From NCBI RefSeq assembly GCF_001424165.1, contig NZ_LMOJ01000012.1, forward strand, positions 310,863 through 374,862: a stretch of DNA of 64,000 nt. The letters are read 5' to 3'. Numbering within the stretch: position 1 is the stretch's first letter; each line of letters opens with the position of its first letter. Shown here piece after piece: positions 16,433 to 26,618 of the stretch. Under the pieces are notes generated by a model. It saw only the letters and a list, made by a program, of their open reading frames with translations. It had not been told where the DNA came from and made no database searches. The DNA comes from Massilia sp. Leaf139. GTDB lineage: Bacteria > Pseudomonadota > Gammaproteobacteria > Burkholderiales > Burkholderiaceae_D. The position numbers and the translations under genes are program-made.

Positions 16433-17455
16433 CTAGTTGCCCGGGATTTCCAGCACTTCCTGCACCCGGCTCGCAGCCACCCCCACCTTTTCGCCGCCCC
16501 CCATCAGGAAGATGCGCTTGCCGACCGCGGCAGCACCGTGTCCATGCCGTGGCGTCGGCATCGGCGGCAGGGCCGACCAGCGGTCGGTCTTCGGATCGTA
16601 GACCCAGGCATCGGCGAACACCTTGCTGCTCGGGACGAACTGCTCGCCGCCGAAGGCGTACAGCTTGCCGTCATGGGCAGCCGCGGCCAGGCCGCCCTGG
16701 GCCTGGGGCAGCGCCGTCTTCGTCTCCCAGCGGTTGGCGGCGGGGTCGTAGACTTCCAGGGTCGCCAGGTTGACCGGGCGCTGCCGGCCGTCGGCCTGCG
16801 TCACCATCTGGCGGCCGCCGACCACGTAGATCTTGCCGTCGATGACAGCCGCGGCGGCGCTGTTGCGTGCGGTGGGCGCGTCGGCGATGGGCTCCCAGCG
16901 GCCGGAACGCGGATCGAGCGCCTCGCCGCGTGCGGTATCCGTGTGCTGGCTGATGTGCGCCGCAGTGGCGCTGTTCGGGACGCGCCCGCCGATGAAGTAG
17001 ATCTTCCCCTTGACCGAGGCGACCACGCCTTCGGCCCGCGCCTGCGGCAGCGCCGGGCCGGGCGACCAGCGGTTCGCCCCGGCGTCGTAGACGAACACCG
17101 TCGCATGCGCGCGCCAGTCGGGAATCGCGCCGGAGAAGCCGCCGATGCCGTAGATCCTGCCGCCGGCCTCGGCCAGGGCGATATGGTGCCGCCCTTCCGG
17201 CAAGGGCGCGAGCGTGGCCCAGCGGCCGGTTTTCACGTCATAAGCTTCGACATGCTCGGTAAAGCCCGGCGCCTGCGAGAGCACGCCGCCTGCCACGATG
17301 ATCCTGTCGCCGAGCACGGCGGGATAGATCTCCTGCCGCGCGATGGTGGCGTCGGCGGTGCGCGACCACTGCGCGCTGGCCGCTGCCTGTGCCGCGGCCT
17401 CGTAAGAGATGGCGCTCAGCGCCAGGGCGAGCATTGCCGGCAGAATGGGTTTCAA
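16433..17455 (-). CDS. Kelch-repeat periplasmic protein
   Basis: This 340-residue protein has a Sec signal peptide (cleavage near AAAQA) followed by about six Kelch blades, each with the GG and Tyr/Trp pattern (for example GKIYVVGGR, NRWETKTALPQ, DRWSALPPMPTPRHGHGAAAV). The repeats fold as a beta-propeller. Related bacterial proteins include N-acetylneuraminate mutarotase NanM, but the catalytic residues cannot be assigned here. No sialic acid genes are nearby, so carbohydrate binding is only a possibility. Confidence 0.88.
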   Translation of the reverse strand: MKPILPAMLALALSAISYEAAAQAAASAQWSRTADATIARQEIYPAVLGDRIIVAGGVLSQAPGFTEHVEAYDVKTGRWATLAPLPEGRHHIALAEAGGRIYGIGGFSGAIPDWRAHATVFVYDAGANRWSPGPALPQARAEGVVASVKGKIYFIGGRVPNSATAAHISQHTDTARGEALDPRSGRWEPIADAPTARNSAAAAVIDGKIYVVGGRQMVTQADGRQRPVNLATLEVYDPAANRWETKTALPQAQGGLAAAAHDGKLYAFGGEQFVPSSKVFADAWVYDPKTDRWSALPPMPTPRHGHGAAAVGKRIFLMGGGEKVGVAASRVQEVLEIPGN

Positions 17456-17501
17456 CTGTTTTTCCTTCGCTTATTGGTCTAGCTGGCTTGGACAAGCTGC
17501 A

Positions 17502-17996
17502 TCAGTTGCACTCGCAATCGGTCTTGTCGGTTTTGATCTCCGTCCCCTGATGGAAAGTATTCTTCCATCCTTCCGGTGTCTTCACCCAGACGCGCACGAA
17601 CCGGCCGCGGAACAGTTTGCTCCCCGGCTGGCGGCTTTTGAAAACGCCCGCCACGACTGCGGTTTTGCCGCCGTCGAGCACCTGGATTTCGGTCGATTCG
17701 TTCTCGTACAGCTCGAAACGGAAGTCGCCCCGTTCCAGTGCGGTGATCAGCTCGGTCTTGCTGCGCACCCGGCCCCGGCTTTCCACGTGACGATAATAAC
17801 GATCCATCAGCATGCGCAGCGCCGACGTATTCCGGTTGAGGATCGCGTTGGCACGCTGACGCTCGACCCGTACCAGGCTTGCCTCGATGTCGGATCGGTG
17901 TGCCGTGTTCTGCACGGGCTGGGCCGCCGTCCCAAAGACGGTGCATGACAAGGCGAGCGTGGTGGCGAGTAGCCTGGCGCACATTGAAGCGTTCAT
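17502..17996 (-). CDS. NTF2-like (DUF4440/SnoaL-type) secreted protein
   Basis: This 164-residue protein has a signal peptide ending near GTAAQP and one NTF2-like domain: IEASLVRVERQRANAILNRN, then a cone-shaped beta part ending VRVWVKTPEGWKNTFHQGTEI. This pattern is typical of DUF4440 proteins, which often act as small-molecule binding or isomerase scaffolds. The C-terminal DCECN is unusual. An alternative start seven codons upstream (18017) is possible; I preferred 17996 for the better signal peptide. Function unknown. Confidence 0.78.
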   Translation of the reverse strand: MNASMCARLLATTLALSCTVFGTAAQPVQNTAHRSDIEASLVRVERQRANAILNRNTSALRMLMDRYYRHVESRGRVRSKTELITALERGDFRFELYENESTEIQVLDGGKTAVVAGVFKSRQPGSKLFRGRFVRVWVKTPEGWKNTFHQGTEIKTDKTDCECN

Positions 17997-18107
17997 CGCG
18001 CGGTTCTGGATAAGCATTGATCGTGAATTGCATCATAGCAGCGTGGCTGGTTGCAGAACATGGATCGCTGTGGCCGGCAAAGCCCTTCACCCTACGACCG
18101 ACGAAAA

Positions 18108-18133
18108 AAAACCGGGGACGTGTCCCCGGTTTT
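18108..18133 (-). terminator. Terminator after the terD cluster
   Basis: A perfect 12-bp inverted repeat (18108-18119 with 18122-18133) is bounded by A and T runs, so it can stop transcription in both directions. It lies 26 nt past the terD-family stop. Confidence 0.9.
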
Positions 18134-18158
18134 CATCGAACACCGACAAGCGCTGCGA

Positions 18159-18740
18159 TTACAGGTGCGGCGTAATCGACGGCATCAGGTCATCGAAGGT
18201 GCGGCCGCTGGCGTTTTCGCCGATGGCGTGCATCTTCCACTCGCCGTTGTGGCGGTACAGCTTGGCCATCACCTGGGCGGTGTGGGCGCCCTGCACCGAC
18301 AGGTCGTAGCGCGCCACTTCCTTGTTGCCGGAGGCGTCGAGCAGGCGGCAGTAGGCGTTCTGCACTTGCGAGAAGTTCTGGCCGGTGAAGCTGTTCACGG
18401 TGAACACGAGCGATTTCACGGTGCCTGGCACGGCGGAGAGATCGACGTTGATCTGCTCGTCGTCGCCGTCGCCGGCGCCGGTGCGGTTGTCACCGGTGTG
18501 GACAATGCTGCCGTCCTTGCTTTTCAGCTGGCGGAACCAGACCACGTCGACCGGGCGGTTCGACTCGTCGAACATGACGACCGAGGCGTCGAGGTCGACG
18601 CTTTCGGTCTTGGCGCCGAAGCCGAGGAAGCCCTTGGTCTTGATGGCGTCCCAGCCCAGGCCCATGGTGACACGGGTGAGTGCGCCGCCGCCCTCTTTCG
18701 AGAGCGAGATTTTCTGGCCTTTTTGCAGACTGACTGACAT
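18159..18740 (-). CDS. TerD-family protein (TerZ/TerD type)
   Basis: This 193-residue protein has the TerD fold: SLQKGQKISLSK at the start, then LGWDAI, SVDLDASVVMFDE, GDNRTGAGDGDDEQI and ARYDLS. The acidic clusters are the calcium-binding sites known from the TerD family, members of which confer tellurite, phage and colicin resistance in ter operons. It is cytoplasmic. It is followed by a terminator and preceded 39 nt upstream by the AIM24 gene. A second TerD paralogue lies two genes upstream, so the pair may assemble together. Confidence 0.93.
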   Translation of the reverse strand: MSVSLQKGQKISLSKEGGGALTRVTMGLGWDAIKTKGFLGFGAKTESVDLDASVVMFDESNRPVDVVWFRQLKSKDGSIVHTGDNRTGAGDGDDEQINVDLSAVPGTVKSLVFTVNSFTGQNFSQVQNAYCRLLDASGNKEVARYDLSVQGAHTAQVMAKLYRHNGEWKMHAIGENASGRTFDDLMPSITPHL

Positions 18741-18779
18741 TGCGTTACTCCTAGTTGTGGGCGTCGCGGGAAGCGACGC

Positions 18780-19475
18780 TTAGCGGGCCGGTGCCTGCAT
18801 CCAGGCCTTGAAAGCGGCGCGGTTACGCGAACACACGTAGACCTTGCCCTTGCCCGAAAAGCGCAGCACCATGCCCTCGCCGCTGGTTTGGCTGTTGATC
18901 AGGTTGCCCAGGAAGCCGCCGCTGGTGCCGGTCGTGATCGAGATCTCGTAGCGCAGCGTGCTGTCCCAGCACACGACGTGCGAGTTGTCGATGATCGCGT
19001 CCTTGCCCGGCTCGACGTCCAGCATCGACATCGATCCGAAGCCCGACACCACCACTTGCCCCTGGCCGCCCGTCTCGGTGACGAAGAAGCCGCCGCTGTT
19101 GGCGAAGAGCGCATTGCCGAGGTTCTGGGTGCGCACTTTCAGTTCGACGCCGGAGCTGGCGGCGACGAAGGCGCCGTCGCTGATGATGTACTGGTTCGGG
19201 CCGCAGTCGACGATCTGCATCGCCCCCGGCAGCGTCGGCGAGAGCAGGCAGTCGCCGTTCCCGCGCGTCGCTTCGATGTGCTGCTGGAAGAACGATTCGC
19301 CGTTGGCGAAGGTGCGCATCAGTGCACTGCCGAGCCCGCCCCGCATCTTGCCCTTCAGGTCGAGGGTCGATTCCATCATCACCATCGCGTCGGATTCGCA
19401 ATAGATGGTTTCGCCCTGACGCATCGACACATGCAGGAAGGGATCGACATCCCCGGTCACGGTAAAAGTTGGCAT
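18780..19475 (-). CDS. AIM24/TIGR00266-family protein
   Basis: This 231-residue all-beta protein of the AIM24 family contains the family segments FANGESFFQQHIEA, IISDGAFVAAS and GFFVTETGGQGQVVVSGFGS. Bacterial members are tryptophan-attenuator-like beta-helix proteins of unknown activity and are often linked to TerD genes and membrane stress. Here it is flanked on both sides by TerD paralogues, 39 and 57 nt away, which supports a shared operon. Confidence 0.9.
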   Translation of the reverse strand: MPTFTVTGDVDPFLHVSMRQGETIYCESDAMVMMESTLDLKGKMRGGLGSALMRTFANGESFFQQHIEATRGNGDCLLSPTLPGAMQIVDCGPNQYIISDGAFVAASSGVELKVRTQNLGNALFANSGGFFVTETGGQGQVVVSGFGSMSMLDVEPGKDAIIDNSHVVCWDSTLRYEISITTGTSGGFLGNLINSQTSGEGMVLRFSGKGKVYVCSRNRAAFKAWMQAPAR

Positions 19476-19532
19476 TTGTTTTGGCTTCCTAGTTGAGAGC
19501 GGTCTCCTGCGCGGAGACCGCGTACCTGTTAG

Positions 19533-20108
19533 TTAGACGTTGACGCCGTAGTTCTTGGCGAGTGGCCCGAGGCCGCCCTGGAAGCCCTGGCCAATGGCGC
19601 GGAATTTCCAGTCGGCGCCGTTACGATACACCTCGCCGAAGATCATCGCAGCTTCCGTCGAGCCGTCTTCCGACAGGTCGTAGCGGGCGATTTCCGCATC
19701 GCCGTTGGCGTTGATGCAGCGGATGAAGGCCTTGCCGACCATGCCGAAGTTCTGGCGGCGGGTGTCGGCGTCGTGGATGGTCACGGCCAGCACGATCTTG
19801 TCGACGTCGGCCGGCACCTTGGTCAGGTCGACGGAGACGACTTCGTCGTCGCCCGCGCCTTCGCCGGTCTTGTTGTCGCCCGAGTGAACGACCGAACCGT
19901 CGGCCGACTTCAGGTTGTTGTAGAAGATGAAGTCGGCGTCGGAGCGGACTTTGCCGGACGAGTTCAGCATGAACACTGCGCCGTCGAGGTCGAAGGCGGC
20001 GCCGTCGGTGGCGCGGGTATCCCAGCCGAGGCCGACCTTCAGGTTGGTCAGGCCAGGGGCTTCTTTCGACAGGTTGACGTTACCGCCTTTTTGCAGACTG
20101 ATTGCCAT
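19533..20108 (-). CDS. TerD-family protein (TerD/TerE type)
   Basis: This 191-residue protein reads [52 protein letters not shown] and [17 protein letters not shown]. These are the closest TerD/TerE-like motifs in the window, with all calcium-binding acids present. The start at 20108 follows AAGGAG with good spacing, which fixes it against a much longer open frame upstream. It is the first of three tightly spaced genes (TerD, AIM24, TerD). The role is probably in a calcium-linked envelope or chemical stress response. Confidence 0.94.
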   Translation of the reverse strand: MAISLQKGGNVNLSKEAPGLTNLKVGLGWDTRATDGAAFDLDGAVFMLNSSGKVRSDADFIFYNNLKSADGSVVHSGDNKTGEGAGDDEVVSVDLTKVPADVDKIVLAVTIHDADTRRQNFGMVGKAFIRCINANGDAEIARYDLSEDGSTEAAMIFGEVYRNGADWKFRAIGQGFQGGLGPLAKNYGVNV

Positions 20109-20449
20109 GATGTGTATCTCCTTAGTGGATGGACTACTTTTTTGAACACCGGGTTTTACCACGCGCAGCGAGCTGGTGTTCTGCCGCTCGCCGTGCGGTT
20201 CGTGCTGCGCAGCGTTGATGGGCGCTGCGCGAAATCCTGTGCTGCTGTGCTTGCCTTGTAACGCGTGGGCATGGGTGCCCGGTGAACCTGTCATTGAGGC
20301 CATTGGCCTCAATGACCCCATACGGTGCACAACCGTGCGTAGCAAGATCATGCACCGTTGGCGGTTGCGTAACGTAGGGCGGGCATGCCCGCGTTTGCAA
20401 CGTTCCCGCATCCGGGACGGTGGCAACCTACCGCCACCGCCCGTCCTGC
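20109..20449. repeat. Gap with palindromes between terD and the DUF475 gene
   Basis: No gene is seen in these 341 bases. A perfect 11-bp inverted repeat with a three-base loop lies at 20291-20315. A REP-like palindrome with CGTAGGGCGGGCATGCCCGC lies at about 20373-20392, extending a few bases each way. The first could act as a hairpin in transcripts; no T run follows it. Confidence 0.7.
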
Positions 20450-21517
20450 TTACGCCAATTCCTTGGCGCCATGCCCTTCCAGAGCGGCATGCTTCTTCTT
20501 GTACTGGATCGACGACCACAGCGAAGCCGCAATGAAGGCCACACCGGTCAGACCCGTCACCAGCTCAGGCACGTGGACATGCATACTTGCCAGCATGATC
20601 ACCGCCAGGATACCGATCGCGTAGTGCGCGCCGTGTTCCAGGTACACGAACTCGTCCAGCGTGCCCTTCTTGACCAGGTAGACCGTCATCGAACGCACGA
20701 ACATCGCGCCGATCGCCAGGCCCAGCATGATGATCACGACATCCGAGGTGATCGCGAATGCGCCGATCACGCCGTCGAAGGAGAAGGATGCGTCCAGCAC
20801 TTCGAGATACAGGAAGCCGCCGATACCGCCGCGCTTGACCATGTCGCCCACGTTGCTGTTTTCATCCGACTCGCTCTTCTCGAGCAGGCTGCTGATCATG
20901 TCCACGCCGACGTAGACCAGAATGCCGTAGATACCTGCGACCAGAACGATCATCCTTTGAGCATCCGCAACGAAGGTCGATGCGAACAGCAGGGCCGCCA
21001 GCGAGATCATCACCGAGATCGAGGAGACCTTGCCCAGCGAACCGAGCTTCTTCTCGAAATTGCCCAGCCAGTGGGTTTCCTTCTCATCGTCCAGCAGGAA
21101 GTTCAGGAAGACCAGCAGCAGGAACATACCACCGAAGGCCGCCACTTCCGCATGGTGCGCCGTCAGGTGGCCGGAGAACGATTTCGGATCGTTGATGGCC
21201 AGATTCCAGACTTCGGTCAGGCCCAGGTCGGCCGCCACCGCGACGATGACGATCGGGAACACCAGACGCATACCGAACACGGCGATGATCATGCCGAGGC
21301 CCAGGAACAGCTTCAGCCAGAACTCGTCCCAGCCCTTGAGCACCGAGGCGTTCACCACGGCGTTGTCGAAGGACAGCGAGACTTCCATCACCGACAGGAT
21401 GGTCGCGATACCGATTGCCGTCAGCGCGCCGGAGACGCCGCCATGCTCGTAACCCCACCATCCCGCCAATGCCAGACAGATGATCGTGACGAGGAATGAT
21501 CCTCGGAAGTGCTTCAT
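20450..21517 (-). CDS. DUF475 (TerC-superfamily) integral membrane protein
   Basis: This 355-residue protein has nine or so membrane helices. The motifs [22 protein letters not shown] and [19 protein letters not shown] each place an Asp within a helix, the hallmark of the TerC/Alx-type transporters. TerC-related proteins are linked to tellurite resistance and metal (manganese) homeostasis. It lies upstream of, and in the same direction as, the TerD-AIM24-TerD genes but is separated from them by a 340-bp gap, so it may have its own terminator and promoter. The LysR gene on the other side is divergent. Confidence 0.92.
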   Translation of the reverse strand: MKHFRGSFLVTIICLALAGWWGYEHGGVSGALTAIGIATILSVMEVSLSFDNAVVNASVLKGWDEFWLKLFLGLGMIIAVFGMRLVFPIVIVAVAADLGLTEVWNLAINDPKSFSGHLTAHHAEVAAFGGMFLLLVFLNFLLDDEKETHWLGNFEKKLGSLGKVSSISVMISLAALLFASTFVADAQRMIVLVAGIYGILVYVGVDMISSLLEKSESDENSNVGDMVKRGGIGGFLYLEVLDASFSFDGVIGAFAITSDVVIIMLGLAIGAMFVRSMTVYLVKKGTLDEFVYLEHGAHYAIGILAVIMLASMHVHVPELVTGLTGVAFIAASLWSSIQYKKKHAALEGHGAKELA

Positions 21518-21623
21518 GTTGGTTTCCCCTTATAGAAAATTTGTTTCATCTTAAATCCCTCTCAATGTTGAATTGATGGAACGCAGTGTACGGCTGTGCA
21601 GACTATTGAAAAAGCGAAGATAA

Positions 21624-21640
21624 TCGAAGCATTACTTCGA
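21624..21640 (+). promoter_or_regulatory. Inverted repeat before the LysR-type gene
   Basis: TCGAAG-catta-CTTCGA ends 13 nt before the ATG at 21654. It may be an operator or an mRNA hairpin that affects initiation of the regulator gene; it does not follow the T-N11-A pattern of LysR sites closely. Confidence 0.35.
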
Positions 21641-21653
21641 AAAAACAGAAGAG

Positions 21654-22562
21654 ATGAAAAACGCAGGCACCAATTTCCGCCACCTGTATTATTTTTGGGT
21701 CGTTGCCAAAGAGGGAAGTATTACACGCGCCGCCGAGCGTTTGGGACTTGCCGTACAGACCGTCAGCAGCCAGATCACCCTGCTCGAGCAGGCCGTCGGC
21801 AAATCCCTGTTCACCCAGCAGGGCCGTCGCCTCGTGCTGAGCGAGGCGGGCCGCCTGGCGCTCACCTATGCTGACCAGATCTTTCTGCTGGGCGAGCAGA
21901 TGCAGGACGCGCTTGACCAGAGTTCCACCTTGCGCACCCGCTTGTCGGTCGGCATTTCCGACTCGCTGCCGAAACTGACCGCCTACCGCCTACTGGAGGC
22001 GACCACGCGCTTGAGTACGCCGGTGCGCCTGGTGTGCTCCGAGGATTCCTACGAGGCCCTGCTGGCCGACCTCGCCCTGCACAAGCTTGACGTCGTGCTG
22101 ACCGACCGCGCCTTGCCCTCAGGCAGCACCCTGCGCGTGTTCAGCCATATGCTGTTCGAGAGCGAGATGACGGTGGTCGGCACGGCGGCACTTGCCACCC
22201 AATACGCGCAGGACTTCCCGCAGAGACTGAATGGCGCGCCTTTCCTGCTACCGACACGCAATAATGCCTTGCGCGTGAAAATCGACGAATGGTTCGAATT
22301 GCAGGGCGTGCATCCGGACGTGGTCGGCGAGTTCGAGGATAACGCCTTGCTCAACACCTTCGGCCGGCGCGGCCTGGGGCTGTTCTTTGCGCCGGCGGCG
22401 CTGGCGACCGACCTGGCTGAACAATTGCAGGCGGTGCTGGTGGGCCGGGTGTCCGAGGTGCGCGAACAGTTTTATGCGATCTCGAACGAGCGCAAGATCC
22501 AGCATCCGGCGGTCGAGGCGATCCTCGCATCGGTGCACCACGGCATGCTCGGCGGCGGTTGA
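21654..22562 (+). CDS. LysR-type regulator, NhaR-like
   Basis: This 302-residue regulator has an N-terminal winged helix (FRHLYYFWVVAKEGSITRAAERLGLAVQTVSSQITLLEQ) that closely follows NhaR, the sodium-responsive activator of the nhaA antiporter gene. The effector domain covers about 95-300. In this lineage such genes are common without a neighbouring antiporter, and none is seen here. It diverges from the DUF475 transporter gene and is followed closely by the CNNM-type gene, so either may be a target. GAAGAG sits right next to the ATG, a poor ribosome site. Confidence 0.85.
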   Translation: MKNAGTNFRHLYYFWVVAKEGSITRAAERLGLAVQTVSSQITLLEQAVGKSLFTQQGRRLVLSEAGRLALTYADQIFLLGEQMQDALDQSSTLRTRLSVGISDSLPKLTAYRLLEATTRLSTPVRLVCSEDSYEALLADLALHKLDVVLTDRALPSGSTLRVFSHMLFESEMTVVGTAALATQYAQDFPQRLNGAPFLLPTRNNALRVKIDEWFELQGVHPDVVGEFEDNALLNTFGRRGLGLFFAPAALATDLAEQLQAVLVGRVSEVREQFYAISNERKIQHPAVEAILASVHHGMLGGG

Positions 22563-22618
22563 GCCCGGCCAGCTTGTACAATGCTCATCGTTGTGCCTCT
22601 TATCAACTCAGCTTTTAT

Positions 22619-23965
22619 ATGGAAAATATTTTATTTGTCGTTCTGGCACTCTTCCTCGTTGCCCTGAACGGCTTCTTCGTGGCGGCCGAATTCGGCATCG
22701 TCACGTTGCGCAAGACCCGCGTGCGCGCCATCGCGAAAACCACCGGCCTGCGCGGGCGCATCCTGGCCAAGGTGCACGGCCAGCTCGACGAATACCTGTC
22801 GGCCTGCCAGCTCGGCATCACCCTCGCCTCGCTCGGCCTGGGCTGGGTCGGCGAACCGGCGTTCGCCAGCCTGCTCGAACCGCTGTTTGCCCTGGTCGGC
22901 GTCACCTCGCCGCAAATCATCCACGGCGTCTCCTTCGTGGTCGCCTTCAGCGTCATCTCCTTCCTCCACATCGTGGTCGGCGAACTGGCGCCGAAATCGC
23001 TGGCGATCCGCATTCCCGAAGTCGTCGCGCTGTGGTGCGCCCTGCCCCTCTATGGTTTCTACTGGGCCATGTACCCGGCGATCTGGCTGCTGAACAAGAG
23101 CGCGAATGGCGTGCTGCGCCTGGCGGGCCTGGCCGGGGCCGGCAGCCACGACACCCATTATTCGACCGACGAGCTGAAGCTGATCCTGCGCACGAATACC
23201 AGCACCGGGAAAGAAAAATTCACGCACGACGAGCGCCACATCCTGGCGCAGTCGCTCGAGTTTTCGGAGATGGCCGTGTCCGACCTGATGCGTCCGATTA
23301 ACGAAGTGATCGCGCTGCACGAAGACCTGTCGATCGAGGAAAACCTGGATACGGTGCGCCGCAACCGCTTCTCGCGCTACCCGTATTTCGACGAGGAAGG
23401 CGAAGAGGTGCTGGGCGTGATCCACCTGAAGGATCTGTTCTTCGCCCAGCAGTCGGGCAAGGACATCAGCGACCTGTCGCAATACCTGCGCCCGGTCGAG
23501 ACGATCTCGGCGCGCACGCCGGCCCAGGACATCTTCCGCCGCTTCCGTACCGGCGCCCCGCACTTCGCCCTGATCGGCGAAAAGGGCAAGCGCCCGGTCG
23601 GTTTTATTACGCTCGACAATCTGCTGGGTGCGATGGTCGGCGAGATCCGCGACGAATTCCGGATGAACGAAAACGACTGGCTGCCGCAGTCGGACGGCAC
23701 CTATATCGGCAAGGCGTCGCTGCCGATCTATTCGCTCGAACGCCTGCTCGGGATCGACATCGACAACGAGGAGATGGGCCTGGACGACGTCGAATCCGTC
23801 GGCGGGCTCCTGATGGCGAAGCTGGGCGACATCCCGAAGCAGGGGCAGCGCATCGAGTTTCCGAAGTTCGACGTGGTCGTCAAGAAGACCAACGGGCCGC
23901 GTATCCTCTTGGTCAAGGTGATTCCGCAGTTGGAACGCGGTGAAGATCACGACGATAACGGCTGA
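22619..23965 (+). CDS. CNNM/HlyC-CorC family membrane protein with CBS pair
   Basis: This 448-residue protein contains an N-terminal DUF21 membrane domain (about 1-190, with ELAPKSLAIR), a CBS pair (about 210-340) and a C-terminal CorC/HlyC domain (about 355-440, GGLLMAKLGDIPKQG). This is the full CNNM-like architecture of bacterial magnesium exporters such as MpfA; older annotation calls them haemolysins. The ATG at 22619 opens the first membrane helix directly; an upstream in-frame start would overlap the LysR gene and has no support. Magnesium or cobalt efflux is the likely role. Confidence 0.92.
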   Translation: MENILFVVLALFLVALNGFFVAAEFGIVTLRKTRVRAIAKTTGLRGRILAKVHGQLDEYLSACQLGITLASLGLGWVGEPAFASLLEPLFALVGVTSPQIIHGVSFVVAFSVISFLHIVVGELAPKSLAIRIPEVVALWCALPLYGFYWAMYPAIWLLNKSANGVLRLAGLAGAGSHDTHYSTDELKLILRTNTSTGKEKFTHDERHILAQSLEFSEMAVSDLMRPINEVIALHEDLSIEENLDTVRRNRFSRYPYFDEEGEEVLGVIHLKDLFFAQQSGKDISDLSQYLRPVETISARTPAQDIFRRFRTGAPHFALIGEKGKRPVGFITLDNLLGAMVGEIRDEFRMNENDWLPQSDGTYIGKASLPIYSLERLLGIDIDNEEMGLDDVESVGGLLMAKLGDIPKQGQRIEFPKFDVVVKKTNGPRILLVKVIPQLERGEDHDDNG

Positions 23966-24066
23966 GTTATCGGGCTATATTGGTGTTACAAACCGGGAAA
24001 CCGGTTTTCTGTTTGCATGGGTATAATGTTTCTTTGGAAATTCCCATAGTTCACAGTGAGGCCCCC

Positions 24067-24872
24067 ATGAGCGTGCGTCTGCGTAACAACGTCACCGTCT
24101 CCGGTTCCGGGCCCACCACCATCGTCTTCGCCCACGGTTTCGGCTGCGACCAGGTCGTGTGGCGCTTCATGGCGCCCGCCTTCGAAGCGCGCTACCGCGT
24201 CGTGGTCTTCGACCTGGTCGGCAGCGGCAACTCCGACCTGACCGCCTACGACCGCGAGCGCTACGCCAGCCTGCACGCCTATGCCGACGACCTGCTGGAG
24301 ATCATCGACGATCTCGGCGGCGGCCCGGTCGTGTACGTCGGCCATTCGGTCAGCACGATGATCGGCCTGCTGGCCGGCATCAAGGCGCCCGCGCGCTTCC
24401 TGGCCCAGGTGATGATCGCGCCCTCCCCCTGCTTCGTCGACGATGCCGGCTACCACGGCGGGTTCAGCCGCGGCGACATCGAGGAGCTGCTCGAGACCAT
24501 GGATGCGAACTACCTCGGCTGGTCGAGCAGCATGGGCCCGGTGATCATGGGCGCGCCCAATCGGCCGCAGCTGGGCGTCGAGCTGACGAATAATTTCTGC
24601 CGCAACGATCCCGACATCGCCAAGCACTTCGGGCGCGTGACCTTCCTCGCCGATCACCGCGCCGACCTCGAACATGCCACCGTGCCGACGCTGATCCTGC
24701 AATGCAGCGACGACCTGATCGCCCCCGCTGAAGTGGGCGACTACCTGCATCGCAGACTGGCCGGCAGCGTGCTGCGCCGGGTACGCAATGTGGGCCACTG
24801 CCCCCACATGAGCGCGCCGGAGGAATGCGTGCACTTCACCAAGGAATTCCTCGCCAGCCTGGGGCAGCCCGC

Positions 24873-24876
<4 letters not shown>
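24067..24876 (+). CDS. RsbQ/KAI2-like alpha/beta hydrolase
   Basis: This 269-residue protein is the same length as Bacillus RsbQ. The oxyanion region HGFGCDQ (23-29), nucleophile elbow GHSVS (S94), acid SDDLIAP (D215 or D216) and GHCPHMS (H244) make an intact triad. RsbQ needs this triad to pass an energy-stress signal to the PAS domain of its partner phosphatase; plant KAI2 and D14 hormone receptors are relatives. The start at 24067 follows GTGAGG. The stop overlaps a GTG start of a PAS histidine kinase (24873-24876), so the partner here is a kinase. Confidence 0.93.
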
Positions 24877-26438
<1,562 letters not shown>

Positions 26439-26463
26439 GGCCGCGGCAACGCACATGTTGGAA

Positions 26464-26566
26464 CGCGTGGGCTCGGGGAGCCCACCCTACGGTGCTGAAA
26501 ATGCGTGGAGTCAGGACTCCACCCTACGAACCGCGCTGATTGTAGGGTGGAGTCCTGACTCCACGC
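26464..26566. repeat. Three REP-like palindromes
   Basis: One copy lies at about 26464-26491 (GCGTGGGCTCGGGGAGCCC followed by ACCCTACG). Two more are exact reverse complements of each other over 25 bases (26503-26527 and 26542-26566) with a 14-base spacer. This fills the gap between the kinase and the convergent dehydrogenase gene and may act as a transcription barrier. Confidence 0.85.
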
Positions 26567-26618
26567 AGTACTGCGCAAACAGGGCCAGGGCCGGCATTCG
26601 GCCCCGTCCCGCCCTCGC

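Noticed and set aside
20291..20315. Perfect 11-bp inverted repeat as a terminator
   Set aside because: No T run follows on either strand, and it is over 100 bases from the nearest gene end; kept only as part of the gap description.
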